Source: Flavobacteriales bacterium
Lineage (GTDB): Bacteria > Bacteroidota > Bacteroidia > Flavobacteriales_F > PHOS-HE28
NCBI GenBank assembly: GCA_019912395.1
Contig: JAIOIH010000084.1
Span: 1-32,752, forward strand
Direction of reading: 5' to 3'
DNA: 32,752 nt
Under the pieces are notes generated by a model. That model was not told where the DNA came from. It was given only the letters and a program-made list of their open reading frames with translations, and did not search any database. Of the stretch, positions 24,523 through 32,752 are shown piece after piece. Both the position numbers and the translations under genes were made by a program. Every line of letters starts with the position of its first letter. Within the stretch, counting starts at the first letter, position 1.

Positions 24523-25902
24523 ATGAGCGCGCTGATCCTGATCTCCGTGCTGGCCGTACTGGTCCTGTACCTCGGGCTGTTCGGGAATAAGTCCTGGTTG
24601 GCACCGATCGGTGTCCTCGGGCTACTGGGCGCCATCGCGCTCTTCGCGAGCGGCTGGCACATCGACCACCACCTGATGGGCGGCATGGTAAAGTTCGACC
24701 GCTTCAGCATCGGCTTCAACATCGCCATGGTGGCGATCACGGTGTTGATCTTCCTCTTCGGCCCGGACTACTACGCTCGCGCCAAGGACAACGTGGCCGA
24801 GCAGTACGCGCTGATGCTGTTCTCCTTGGTGGGCGGCTTCCTGCTCTCCTCCTACACGAACCTGTTGATGCTCTTCCTCGGCATCGAGGTGTTGAGCATT
24901 CCGCTTTACATCCTCGCCGGAGCGAAGAAGAACAGTCTCCGGAGCAACGAGGCCTCCTTCAAGTATTTCCTGCTGGGCTCGTTCTCCACGGCCTTTTTGC
25001 TGATGGGCATCGCGTTGCTCTACGGCCTCACCGGCTCCTTCGAGCTCACCGTGCTGGGCGAGCACATCGCCAATGCGGGCAGCTCCGACATGCTGCTGAA
25101 CTTCGGGCTCTTCTTCACCGTGACGGGCCTGGCCTTCAAGATGGGTGCGGTGCCGTTCCACTTCTGGAAACCCGATGTGTACCAAGGCGCACCCACGCTG
25201 GTCACCATCTTCATGGCCACCGTGGTGATGATGGCGGCCACCGCCGGCTTCTTCCGCCTGATCGACGTTACCGGCATGCCCGGTATGCTGGCGCAGATCA
25301 TGGTGCTGCTGGTGCTGGCCACGCTGCTGGTGGGCAACGTGATCGCGCTGCGCCAAACGAACTTCAAGCGCCTGATGGCCTATTCCAGCATTGCGCACAG
25401 CGGCTTCCTGCTGCTGGCCCTGCTTACGGATGAAGGGCTGGTCGAAGGGCACGGTACTGCGGTTGGCCGGACGTTGCTCTACTACACCTTCACCTATTCC
25501 TTGGCCACTACCGGCCTGTTCATTCTCTTCACCATCGCGAAGCGCGCCAACAACGGGGCGGAGCACAACGACATCTTCCGGGGCCTCTTCGCCGCGAAGC
25601 CTTGGCTTGCCTTGTGTGCCCTGGCGATGCTGCTCTCGCTGGCGGGCATCCCGCTCACGGCCGGCTTCATCGCGAAGTACCAGGTGTTCCTGCTCGCGAT
25701 CGGCGCGGGCTGGCTGAAGGTGATGGGCTTCGGCGTGCTGATGGCCCTGCTGGGGATCTACTACTACTTCATGGTGGTGCGCGAGCTCTTCGTTCGCCCC
25801 GATCAACCGGTGACCTTCGTGGTTTCACCGCTGAATTGGCTGGTGGTGAGCGTGTGCGCGGTGGCGGTGCTGGTGCTGGGTGTCTGGCCGTCGCTGATCT
25901 GA
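24523..25902 (+). CDS. nuoN: NADH-quinone oxidoreductase subunit N
   Basis: A 459-aa antiporter-like subunit, the third of the NuoL/M/N set, located next to the J/K/A helices in the complex. E122 in LGIEVLSIPLYILAG and K206 in LAFKMGAVPFHFWKPDVYQG are the expected channel residues; the later Lys in LRQTNFKRLMAYSSIAHSG is also present. Full length. It is the last nuo gene; a long palindrome begins 27 nt after the stop. Confidence 0.97.
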   Translation: MSALILISVLAVLVLYLGLFGNKSWLAPIGVLGLLGAIALFASGWHIDHHLMGGMVKFDRFSIGFNIAMVAITVLIFLFGPDYYARAKDNVAEQYALMLFSLVGGFLLSSYTNLLMLFLGIEVLSIPLYILAGAKKNSLRSNEASFKYFLLGSFSTAFLLMGIALLYGLTGSFELTVLGEHIANAGSSDMLLNFGLFFTVTGLAFKMGAVPFHFWKPDVYQGAPTLVTIFMATVVMMAATAGFFRLIDVTGMPGMLAQIMVLLVLATLLVGNVIALRQTNFKRLMAYSSIAHSGFLLLALLTDEGLVEGHGTAVGRTLLYYTFTYSLATTGLFILFTIAKRANNGAEHNDIFRGLFAAKPWLALCALAMLLSLAGIPLTAGFIAKYQVFLLAIGAGWLKVMGFGVLMALLGIYYYFMVVRELFVRPDQPVTFVVSPLNWLVVSVCAVAVLVLGVWPSLI

Positions 25903-25929
25903 GCGCGGTGGTTGATACCACGGTTTTTT

Positions 25930-26036
25930 ATACCGCTAAGGGCACGAAGGACACGAAGGGGTTCCCGCAGGTGAGGTTGGGATGGCCGCTCAACCGTTCA
26001 ATGCATTCTTGGTGACCTTCGTGCTCTTCGTGGTAT
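25930..26036. repeat. Long imperfect palindrome with CACGAAGG tandem units
   Basis: The left arm (25930-25958) and right arm (26008-26036) pair over 29 positions: 24 Watson-Crick matches, two G-U wobbles and three mismatches, with a 49-nt loop. The left arm includes a tandem CACGAAGGA CACGAAGGG. Similar CACGAAG-type palindromes are known to me as dispersed repeats in environmental bacterial genomes; copy number here cannot be judged from one window. It may act as a transcript end for nuoN, since TTTTC follows (26040-26044). Confidence 0.75.
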
Positions 26037-26130
26037 CCCTTTTCTAGGCGGTCCACCCTTTCAGGACGTTGCGTTCCCGTTGCGCCGTAGCGTCGTTGCG
26101 GTTCAACCCCATTCCCGGAAGACCATGTAT

Positions 26131-26138
26131 TAAGTTTG
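26131..26138 (+). promoter_or_regulatory. -7 element of the transglutaminase-like gene
   Basis: TAAGTTTG, an exact TAnnTTTG match, ends 7 nt before the ATG at 26146. No TTTG at the -33 position. The transcript would be leaderless or nearly so. Confidence 0.55.
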
Positions 26139-26145
26139 AAGGACC

Positions 26146-26751
26146 ATGGAATTGCTATTGGAATCGGAACGGTTGGAGGATTACCTCCGTGAAGTGCCGC
26201 CCATTGTTGTCTTCAACACCCCTTTGGTCCGAGCGAACATCAAGGCCATCGAAGCCGAGGCTTCCACAGCGGAGGAGCGCGCCAAGCTGGCTTTTCTGGT
26301 CGCCCGCGATATGGTCCATCATTCATTCGACACGAAGAACAGCACCGTAACGATCAATGCGGAGGATGCCCTTGCACAGCACGAAGGGATCTGCTTCGCG
26401 AAATCCCATGTGCTGGCCACCTTGCTCCGTGGCATGGGGATCCCGGCGGGGTTCTGCTACCAGCGCGTGCTGCGCAAAGGGACCGTCGAATCCGGGTACG
26501 CGCTCCACGGCCTGAACGCAGTGTACCTTCCGCAGGTGGGCTGGTTCCGTGTGGACCCCCGAGGGAACAAGCCCGGCATCGATGCGCACTTCTCCGCGAC
26601 GGAAGAGCAGTTGGCGTATCCGATCCGCGAAGAGCTCGGCGAGGTGGACTACCCCAACGTGTTCACCGCCCCGCTGCCCGCCGTCATCGAGTCGATGGAG
26701 GGATCGAAGGACAGTTTCGAGTTGTTCTTCAAGCGACCGCAGGCGTTGTGA
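26146..26751 (+). CDS. Transglutaminase-fold (papain-like) protein
   Basis: A 201-aa cytoplasmic protein of the transglutaminase-like superfamily. The triad is seen in order: C83 in HEGICFAKSHVLATLLR, H121 in YALHGLNAVYLP and D137 in GWFRVDPRGN. Such small stand-alone bacterial members may be cysteine proteases or amidases; a true transglutaminase activity is not implied. There is no signal peptide. It follows the palindrome after nuoN, has its own -7 box and converges with murF-alr across 134 bp. No partner gene suggests a substrate. Confidence 0.87.
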   Translation: MELLLESERLEDYLREVPPIVVFNTPLVRANIKAIEAEASTAEERAKLAFLVARDMVHHSFDTKNSTVTINAEDALAQHEGICFAKSHVLATLLRGMGIPAGFCYQRVLRKGTVESGYALHGLNAVYLPQVGWFRVDPRGNKPGIDAHFSATEEQLAYPIREELGEVDYPNVFTAPLPAVIESMEGSKDSFELFFKRPQAL

Positions 26752-26885
26752 ACCGCACGGCCCCTGCCGACCCTTCCGCCAGATCCCACGGCCGCTTTTG
26801 GACCAAGCGTCCTCCTATCTGATCGTGAACCTGCGCGTCCGTCAACGCCCATGCAGTTCGAACGGAACGAAGCATCGCTGTTCAC

Positions 26886-29342
26886 CTAACCCCCATGCAC
26901 GAACACCCGCTTCACCCGAGGGCTTATCGCAGTGAGGGCCTCGTAGGGGATGGTGCCGAGGTCGCGGGCATAGTCCTGTAGCGGGTGCTCGGGCGAGAAG
27001 ACGAAGGCGTCATCGCCTGCCCTGCAGTGGATGTCGGTGATGTCCACCAGGCACATGTCCATGCAGATGGCACCGACGGTGCGGGCCTCCTTGTTGTGGA
27101 TCCAGACGCGGCCGCGGCCTTCGCCCAGGCGACGGGAAAGGCCGTCCGCGTACCCGATGGGGAGCACGGCGATGCGCATGGGGGCGGTGGTGCGTGCCTT
27201 GCGGCCGTAGCTGATGCTGTCTCCGGCGGGGATCTCCTTCACTTGGGCGATCACCGTGCGGAGCGTGCCGGTGGGGATCAGTTGGGCGGTCTCCTTGGCG
27301 TCCGCGCCGATGCCGTGCAGGCCGATGCCGAGGCGCACCATGCTGAAGCGGGCCTCGGGAAAGCGGGTGGCCCCGGCTGAATTTGCGATGTGCAACAGGG
27401 GTTCATAACCGAGCACCTCGATGATGGCGGAGGAAAGCGTCCTGAAGAGCGTGATCTGTTCGCGGGTGAAATCGTCGTGCGCGGGGTCCTCGCTGGCGGC
27501 GAGGTGGGAGAGGATGGAGGCCACGCGCAAGGTGCGGTTGCCGCGCAGGGCTTCCAGCAGTTCGGGCACGTCAGCGGGCATGAAGCCGAGGCGGTGCATG
27601 CCGGTGTCCAGCTTGATGTGTACGGGCGGGGCATCGGGCACGTGCGCCGCGAAGTCCATGGCTGCCTTCAGTGATCGTGCGTCGTAGACCTCCGCCTGCA
27701 GTTGGTGGCGGTGCAGCGTTTCCATCGGCACCGGCTCGGGGTTCATCACCAGTACGGGCGTGCGGATGCCATGCCGACGCAGCTCGATGCCCTCATCGGC
27801 GTAGGCCACCCCGAGCCAGGCCACCTGCTCATGCGCGAAGAATCGGGCCAGCTCCACGGCACCGCTGCCATAGCCGCCGGCCTTCACCATGGCCATGATG
27901 CGCACCTTGGGGCCGCAGCTTTCGCGGTAGTGGTTCAGGTTGTGCCGCATTGCCTCCAGGTCCACCTCCATCACGGTGCCGTGGCTGCGTTCCTCCCAGC
28001 GCTCCACCACGCGTTCCAGCCCGAAGCGGCGCGCACCCTTCACCAGCGTCACCGCTCCGTTCACCGGCGGTTCCGGAAGGGCTTGCAGCAAGTGCTCGGC
28101 ATCGCGGAAGAAGCGCGCGGACCCGTTGAACAATGCGGCATGTGCCTGCATCTCCGGACCCACGGCGATGAGCTGTTCCACTTCCGCGGCGCGCAACAGG
28201 CCCGCGATGCGCGCATAGAGCTGCGCCGGCGCCTCGCTGCTTTCGGCGATATCCGAGAGCACCACCGTTTTCGGCCTGCCCGTGGCCATGCGGGCGAGCT
28301 GTGAGAGGGCGATTGTGAGCGAGGCGAGGTCGTTGCTGTAGGCATCGTTCAGCAGGGTGCCGTTGTTGATCCCGGGCAGCATCTCCAGGCGCATGCTCAC
28401 GGGGCGGAGCTGATGGATGGCCTCTGCGATGGTCTTCGGCGTGCGGCCCAGCACGGTGAGCAGCGTGATGCAGTGCAGGGCGTTCTCCACGGAAGCGCTG
28501 TCCGGGAAGGGGATCAGCACATCGAAGTCGGTCCCGTCGCAGCGAAGCGCTAGGCGCGTTGCCGTGCCGTCCGTGGTCTCTTGGAGGATGCGCAGGTAGG
28601 CCTCCTCCTTCCGCGACCATGCACGCAGCGCGGGGCCGTCCAGTGCGGAGAGTACGGCATGCACGGCGGGATGATCGCGGCAGTAGACCACGGTCTTCGC
28701 ATCGTGGAAGAGCTTCGCCTTTTCCGCGGCCTTGGCCTCATCGCTGATGAAGTTCGCGCTGTGCGCCGGGCCGATGTTGGTGAAGATGCCGATGTCCGGG
28801 GCGATGATGCGGGCGAGGACCTGCATTTCGCCGGGCTCGCTGATGCCCGCCTCGAAGATGCCGAGGCTGTCCTCCGCTCCGATCTCCCACACGCTGAGGG
28901 GCACGCCCACCTGGCTGTTCCAGCTGCCGGGGCTGCGCACGATGCGTTCCTCCGGGGACAATAGCTGGTTGAGCCACTCCTTCACCACCGTCTTTCCGTT
29001 GCTGCCGGTGATGCCGATGACGGGCAGATGGAATTGCGCCCGGTGCCAAGCGGCCAGGTCTTGCAGGGCCGCGAGGGTATTGTCCACTTCGATCAGGCTC
29101 TCTCCCTCCCCGGGGACAACGGAACCGCGCCGTACGACGAAGGAGCGCACGCCGCGCTGCCGCAGCTCGGCGATGTAGCGGTGACCGTCGTGGTGCTTGC
29201 CGCTGAGGGCGATGAAGAGCGTGCCCTCCGGCGGGAAGGGCTGGCGCGTATCGATGGAAAGATGGCCGATGAGGCGGTCGGGCCCGTGGAGGCTTCCGCC
29301 GGTGGCGGCGGCGATCCCGCTGAGGAGCGCGCCTTGGGGCAT
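26886..29342 (-). CDS. murF-alr: Bifunctional MurF ligase / alanine racemase
   Basis: An 818-aa fusion typical of Bacteroidota. The N-terminal part (about 1-450) is UDP-N-acetylmuramoyl-tripeptide:D-alanyl-D-alanine ligase, with the ATP loop TGSNGKT at 112-118, the FEAGISEPGEM block and NDAYSND. The C-terminal part (about 455-818) is a PLP alanine racemase: K487 in MVKAGGYGSG binds PLP, Y712 in SISYGRKAR is the second catalytic base, and GIGLHGIG, PIGYADGLSRRLG and GAICMDMCLVDIT are present. One protein thus makes D-Ala and adds D-Ala-D-Ala to the peptidoglycan precursor. The ATG at 29342 overlaps the tdk stop (TGATG), so the two are co-translated. Confidence 0.96.
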   Translation of the reverse strand: MPQGALLSGIAAATGGSLHGPDRLIGHLSIDTRQPFPPEGTLFIALSGKHHDGHRYIAELRQRGVRSFVVRRGSVVPGEGESLIEVDNTLAALQDLAAWHRAQFHLPVIGITGSNGKTVVKEWLNQLLSPEERIVRSPGSWNSQVGVPLSVWEIGAEDSLGIFEAGISEPGEMQVLARIIAPDIGIFTNIGPAHSANFISDEAKAAEKAKLFHDAKTVVYCRDHPAVHAVLSALDGPALRAWSRKEEAYLRILQETTDGTATRLALRCDGTDFDVLIPFPDSASVENALHCITLLTVLGRTPKTIAEAIHQLRPVSMRLEMLPGINNGTLLNDAYSNDLASLTIALSQLARMATGRPKTVVLSDIAESSEAPAQLYARIAGLLRAAEVEQLIAVGPEMQAHAALFNGSARFFRDAEHLLQALPEPPVNGAVTLVKGARRFGLERVVERWEERSHGTVMEVDLEAMRHNLNHYRESCGPKVRIMAMVKAGGYGSGAVELARFFAHEQVAWLGVAYADEGIELRRHGIRTPVLVMNPEPVPMETLHRHQLQAEVYDARSLKAAMDFAAHVPDAPPVHIKLDTGMHRLGFMPADVPELLEALRGNRTLRVASILSHLAASEDPAHDDFTREQITLFRTLSSAIIEVLGYEPLLHIANSAGATRFPEARFSMVRLGIGLHGIGADAKETAQLIPTGTLRTVIAQVKEIPAGDSISYGRKARTTAPMRIAVLPIGYADGLSRRLGEGRGRVWIHNKEARTVGAICMDMCLVDITDIHCRAGDDAFVFSPEHPLQDYARDLGTIPYEALTAISPRVKRVFVHGG

Positions 29343-29950
29343 CAGGTCCGGGGCGTGTTCGCGGCATCCGCCTGTTCCGTGCGGGCCGCGTTGAAGCACG
29401 TGCGGCACAGCGGCTCGTAGCTGTCCGTTTCGCCCAGTAGGATCAGGTCCTTGCTGGCGTTGATGCGGTGGCTGTGGTTGGCGAGGTCGCCGCAGCGCAT
29501 GCAGATCGCGTGGACCTTGGTGACGAACTCGGCCATGGCCGTCAGCTGCGGCATGGGTCCGAAGGGACGGCCTTGGAAGTCCATGTCCAGGCCGGCGACG
29601 ATCACGCGCACGCCTTGGGAAGCGAGCTGTTCGCATACATCGGGCAGGCCGGCATCGAAGAACTGGGCCTCGTCCACGCCCACCACCTCGATGTCGTTGG
29701 CGAGCAGCAGCAGATTGGCGCTATTGGGCACGGGCGTGCTGCGGATGGTGTTCCTGTCATGGCTCACCACATCGGTCTCGTGGTAGCGGGTATCGGTGCC
29801 GGGCTTGAAGATCTCCACGCGTTGTTTGGCGTACTCCGCACGGCGCAACCGGCGGATCAATTCCTCGGTCTTTCCGGAGAACATGCTGCCGCAGATCACC
29901 TCGATCCAGCCCTTCCTCCGGGAGCGGCTACCGTTGTGTTCCAGGAACAT
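29342..29950 (-). CDS. tdk: Thymidine kinase
   Basis: A 202-aa type II thymidine kinase for the salvage of thymidine to dTMP. The P-loop GSMFSGKT is at 21-28, the Walker B-like block is [11 protein letters not shown], the lasso region has [14 protein letters not shown], and zinc cysteines are in ICMRCGD and EPLCRTCF. The start at 29950 ([15 protein letters not shown]) gives the usual short basic leader; the longer frame to 30571 runs antisense through the next gene. It overlaps murF-alr downstream. Confidence 0.96.
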   Translation of the reverse strand: MFLEHNGSRSRRKGWIEVICGSMFSGKTEELIRRLRRAEYAKQRVEIFKPGTDTRYHETDVVSHDRNTIRSTPVPNSANLLLLANDIEVVGVDEAQFFDAGLPDVCEQLASQGVRVIVAGLDMDFQGRPFGPMPQLTAMAEFVTKVHAICMRCGDLANHSHRINASKDLILLGETDSYEPLCRTCFNAARTEQADAANTPRT

Positions 29951-29986
29951 GGATCGGAAACGCTTGACGGACGGGGAGAATGGCCA

Positions 29987-30018
29987 TTTGGGAAGCGGCA
30001 CGAAATTAGCGAATTTCG
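29987..30018 (+). promoter_or_regulatory. Candidate promoter and palindrome between tdk and the divergent operon
   Basis: TTTG (29987-29990) is followed at N20 by GAATTTCG (30011-30018), a two-mismatch -7 box, 20 nt before the ATG at 30039. The -7 box is also half of the palindrome CGAAATT-AGCG-AATTTCG (30001-30018), whose other half reads TAATTTCG on the minus strand, a one-mismatch -7 box facing tdk. One palindrome may thus supply back-to-back promoters or an operator for both sides. Confidence 0.45.
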
Positions 30019-30038
30019 CACGCACCGTATCCAACGCC

Positions 30039-30788
30039 ATGCCCCAGCAGAAAGCCTCCGACCGCATGAACGAGTTGATCCATTCGCTGCAACAGGCCAT
30101 GGGCAGGTTGGAGGCGGGGAAGCTCAGCCTGCCCGAACTCGAGCGATCCACCGATGACGCGCGCGCGATCTTCGAGCGGCTGGTCGTGCTGCGGCACAAA
30201 GCACGGGAGGCCGCCGTGAGCGCCGGGAAGCAAGTGGCGGCCAGCGAACCGACCACCAGCCCGCCCACCACCGTTGCACCCGAGGATGCAAAGGAGGAGG
30301 AGTCCGCCCCGATCCGTTTGGACACGCGACCTCCGGAAGTCACCGCGCAGCAGACCTCCCTGATCGATGCGATCGCCGAAACGGAGAACAGCACCGAGGA
30401 GAAGCCCTCGCCGGTTGGCCCCAAGCCCCCCGCCCAGGCCTCCTCCGTGCTTCCGGCACCCGCCGCGCCCAAGCCACCGAAGGCAAAGCCCGCTGCCGCG
30501 AAGGAACCCGCCGAGCGCCCGCTCACCGTGGCCGACAAGATGGAACATGCGCCCGTGGCCGATCTGCGCAAGGCGATCGCGCTCAGTCAGAAGTTCTGGT
30601 TCGTCGCGGAACTCTTCGGGGGTGACCGCAAGCGGTACGAGGAGGCCATCGATGCGCTCAACGCCATGAACAACCTCGCCGAGGCCCAGGCCTACATGCA
30701 CCGCGAGGTGACCTCCAAGCAGCCGAAGCCACCGGGCGAGGAGGTTGCCGCCACTTTCATGGACCTGTTGCAACGCCGATTCAGCTAA
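30039..30788 (+). CDS. Conserved hypothetical protein with Pro/Ala/Lys-rich linker
   Basis: A 249-aa soluble protein in three parts: an N-terminal coiled helix (about 1-62, [20 protein letters not shown] onward), a low-complexity linker rich in Pro, Ala, Lys, Glu and Thr (about 65-165), and a compact helical C-terminus (about 168-249) with [20 protein letters not shown] and [13 protein letters not shown]. The C-terminal block recalls unannotated Bacteroidota proteins with a K-F-x-F/V-x-x-L-F-x-G-D signature. No catalytic motif is visible. Its stop overlaps the M28 peptidase start (TAATG). Function unknown; a tethered adaptor is a guess. The start at 30039 is preferred because the long upstream frame lies antisense to tdk. 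Confidence 0.8.
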   Translation: MPQQKASDRMNELIHSLQQAMGRLEAGKLSLPELERSTDDARAIFERLVVLRHKAREAAVSAGKQVAASEPTTSPPTTVAPEDAKEEESAPIRLDTRPPEVTAQQTSLIDAIAETENSTEEKPSPVGPKPPAQASSVLPAPAAPKPPKAKPAAAKEPAERPLTVADKMEHAPVADLRKAIALSQKFWFVAELFGGDRKRYEEAIDALNAMNNLAEAQAYMHREVTSKQPKPPGEEVAATFMDLLQRRFS

Positions 30789-32056
30789 TGCGCATCCCCT
30801 TATTTCTCCTGCCGTTGCTGCTGGCCGGCAGCCTTGCCGCACAGGACATCCCTTCCGTGAAGGAGCAGGCCAAGCGCTATGTGGACACGCTGGCCGGGCC
30901 TGCCTTCCACGGGCGCGGATACGTGCTGGGCGGGGACAGCCTTGCGGCGGAATGGATCGCCGGGCAGTTCGACCGCATCGGCCTGGAAAAGCTCAACGGG
31001 AAGCGCTTTCAGGCCTTCACCTTTCCGGTGAACAGTTTTCCGGACAGCGTATCGGTCCGGGTTGATGGTAACCTGCTGGAACCCGGTGTGGACTATCTCG
31101 TGGATCCCTCCTCGGGCCCGTCCGAAGGCACGTACGAACTGGTACACCTCACCCTGCGGGACCTGGCCACGCCGGAACGCAAGGCCATGACCATGGGCGT
31201 GGTGATGGGCCATGCGGCCGTGCTGCGCTTCACGCCCAGCACCAACAGCGATACGCTGGCGCTGTACGCGGCGCTGGAGCACGAGCTCTCGCGCTACGTA
31301 CCGGTGATCCGCCAAGGGGGAAAGAAGCTCACATGGAGCGTCTCCGGTACTCAAGCACGCAATGCCATTATTGAAGTACGTGAAGGCGTGCTGTCCGATT
31401 CGGCCCGAACCGCCATCATCCGAGTGAACAACCACTTTATCCCTCGGCACAACGCGCGCAACGTATGGGGCGTGGCAAAGGCCAAGGGCGGCAGCAAGGA
31501 TTGGCTGATGGTGACGGCCCACTATGACCATCTCGGCATGATGGGCCAGGCCCTCTTCCCCGGTGCGAACGACAATGCCAGCGGCGTGAGCATGCTGCTG
31601 TGCCTCGCGGAATGGTTCCAAAAGCATCCCCCGAAAGTGAACATCCTCCTTGTGGCGTTCGCCGGCGAGGAGGCCGGGTTGAAGGGCAGTGAATGGTTCG
31701 TGGTGGACCGGCCGATCGACATGACCCGCATCCGCATGCTGATCAACCTGGACCTGAATGGCACGGGCGAGGAGGGCATTACCGTGGTGAACGCCACCGC
31801 GCAGCAGGCGGTGTACGACAAGCTCGTCGCGATCAATGAACAAACGAAGGACCTGCCGCAGGTAAAGGCGCGCGGACCCGCATGCAACAGCGACCATTGC
31901 CCGTTCGCGCAGAAAGGCATCCCGGCCATCTTCATCTACACCATGGGCGGCGTGAGCTACTATCACGACGTGATGGACCGCCCGGAAACGCTGCCGCTCA
32001 CGAAGTTCGATGGTCTCCACCGCACGCTGGTCACGCTCCTGAGCACGTTGAAATGA
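30788..32056 (+). CDS. M28-family zinc aminopeptidase, secreted
   Basis: A 422-aa exported peptidase with a signal peptide ([19 protein letters not shown]). The M28 catalytic domain holds the expected di-zinc residues: H245 and D247 in TAHYDHLG, D262 in GANDNASG, E294/E295 in FAGEEAGLKGS, D322 in NLDLNG and H370 in SDHCPFAQKGIP. The N-terminal part (about 25-215) carries a PA-like insert. The late YYHDVMDRPETL block is typical. It is probably an aminopeptidase for periplasmic peptide use. It overlaps the upstream hypothetical gene (TAATG) and downstream rsmI (ATGA). Confidence 0.94.
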   Translation: MRIPLFLLPLLLAGSLAAQDIPSVKEQAKRYVDTLAGPAFHGRGYVLGGDSLAAEWIAGQFDRIGLEKLNGKRFQAFTFPVNSFPDSVSVRVDGNLLEPGVDYLVDPSSGPSEGTYELVHLTLRDLATPERKAMTMGVVMGHAAVLRFTPSTNSDTLALYAALEHELSRYVPVIRQGGKKLTWSVSGTQARNAIIEVREGVLSDSARTAIIRVNNHFIPRHNARNVWGVAKAKGGSKDWLMVTAHYDHLGMMGQALFPGANDNASGVSMLLCLAEWFQKHPPKVNILLVAFAGEEAGLKGSEWFVVDRPIDMTRIRMLINLDLNGTGEEGITVVNATAQQAVYDKLVAINEQTKDLPQVKARGPACNSDHCPFAQKGIPAIFIYTMGGVSYYHDVMDRPETLPLTKFDGLHRTLVTLLSTLK

Positions 32057-32739
32057 GCGGGGGGCCAGTCGGCGGAAGGCTCTTCCTGGTACCCACGCCC
32101 ATCGGCAACCTGGAGGACATCACGCTGCGGGCCAAGCGCATCCTGGCCGAGGCCGATGCGGTGATCGCCGAGGACACCCGTGTGAGCGGAAAGCTCCTGC
32201 AACTGCTCGGCATCAAAAGGCCATTGATCGCCTTCCATGCCCACAACGAGCATCAGGTAACCGACCGGCTGGTGGAGCGCTTGGTTGCCGGAGAACGATT
32301 CGCCCTGGTCTCCGATGCGGGCACCCCGGCGATCAGCGACCCCGGCTTTTTGCTTGTGCGCGCTGCGGTAAAACAGGGCGTACCGGTGGAATGCCTGCCC
32401 GGCCCCACGGCCTTCGTGCCTGCGCTGGTCAATAGTGGCCTGCCCTGCGACCGCTTCACCTTCGAGGGCTTCCTCCCGGTGAAGAAAGGCCGCAGAACGC
32501 GCATCACCGAACTGCTGAACGAAGGGCGCACCATGGTCTTCTACGAAAGCCCGCACCGCATCGTGCGTACCCTGCGCGAACTGGCGGAAGCCTTCGGCGC
32601 GGACCGGCAAGCCAGCATCTCGCGGGAGATCAGCAAGCTCCACGAAGAGACTGTGCGCGGCACCTTGCAGGAGCTCCATGCGCATTTCGAACAGCACCCG
32701 CCGAAGGGGGAGTTCGTGTTGTGCGTGGCGGGGGCATGA
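32053..32739 (+). CDS. rsmI: 16S rRNA (cytidine-2'-O)-methyltransferase RsmI
   Basis: A 228-aa tetrapyrrole-methylase-fold enzyme that uses S-adenosylmethionine to methylate the 2'-O of C1402 in 16S rRNA. Signature blocks are LFLVPTPIGNLEDITLRA, IAEDTRVSGKLL, LVSDAGTPAISDPGFLLV, PGPTAFVPALVNSGLP and FYESPHRI. It ends at GEFVLCVAGA, slightly shorter than longer family members with a C-terminal extension, but complete for the Bacteroidota form. The start at 32053 overlaps the M28 stop by four bases. The frame running up from 31882 has no similarity before this point. Confidence 0.96.
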   Translation: MSGGPVGGRLFLVPTPIGNLEDITLRAKRILAEADAVIAEDTRVSGKLLQLLGIKRPLIAFHAHNEHQVTDRLVERLVAGERFALVSDAGTPAISDPGFLLVRAAVKQGVPVECLPGPTAFVPALVNSGLPCDRFTFEGFLPVKKGRRTRITELLNEGRTMVFYESPHRIVRTLRELAEAFGADRQASISREISKLHEETVRGTLQELHAHFEQHPPKGEFVLCVAGA

Positions 32740-32752
32740 GGGTCGGGAGGAG

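Noticed and set aside
23216-24526. 436-codon plus-strand frame overlapping nuoM
   Set aside because: Shifted frame of nuoM with Arg/His/Leu-rich, non-membrane composition; the nuoM frame has all channel residues.
24622-25806. 394-codon minus-strand frame
   Set aside because: Antisense shadow of nuoN, with repeated Gln/His/Glu runs typical of reversed membrane-protein codons.

Overview
This 32.75 kb window is a GC-rich chromosomal segment from a member of the Bacteroidota, most likely an uncultivated high-GC Flavobacteriales lineage; the order is inference from gene content only. The phylum-level signs are a MurF-alanine racemase fusion, a subtilisin-like protease ending in a type A type IX secretion (T9SS) sorting domain, a propeller/Y_Y_Y/LytS-type sensor kinase, -7 promoter boxes of the Bacteroidota form TAnnTTTG, and no consistent Shine-Dalgarno sites. 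No rRNA, tRNA, insertion sequence, prophage or CRISPR array was seen.

Layout. 1-607: no convincing gene, but a nested inverted repeat near the left edge. 608-4377: a LytTR response regulator and its overlapping sensor kinase. 4436-4693: a small lipoprotein with its own promoter and a clear terminator. 4846-6444: an uncharacterised helical protein. 6575-8596: a short GH2 beta-mannosidase with a hairpin in its leader. 11223 down to 8598 (minus): dxs, a zeta-toxin-like kinase and a 52-aa protein, each overlapping the next. 11344-11841: a single-haem lipoprotein. 12933-11890 (minus): thiL. 13641-13049 (minus): a DUF433/DUF5615 toxin-antitoxin pair. 13756-20193: a secreted-protein block (M13 metallopeptidase, alpha/beta hydrolase with TPR-like tail, TIMP-like protein, T9SS-exported S8 protease). 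20304-25902: nuoJ, K, L, M and N, the membrane arm of respiratory complex I, without nuoA-I. A long imperfect palindrome follows nuoN. 26146-26751: a transglutaminase-fold protein. 29950-26886 (minus): thymidine kinase overlapping murF-alr. 30039-32739: a hypothetical protein, an M28 peptidase and rsmI, overlapping head to tail.

How the genes work together. The nuo genes form one proton-pumping module with overlapping or near-overlapping reading frames. dxs (isoprenoid precursors, also a source of DXP for thiamine), thiL (thiamine diphosphate, the Dxs cofactor), murF-alr (cell wall), tdk and rsmI are housekeeping. The rest is accessory: signalling, secreted hydrolases and two toxin-antitoxin-like modules.

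The most interesting signals are the zeta-like kinase and its 52-aa partner translationally linked to the essential dxs gene, the repeated placement of TAnnTTTG boxes 4-7 nt before start codons (suggesting leaderless or nearly leaderless mRNAs), and the palindromes at 25930-26036, 17746-17838 and 6510-6545. Nothing here can be shown to be a wholly new system from sequence alone.
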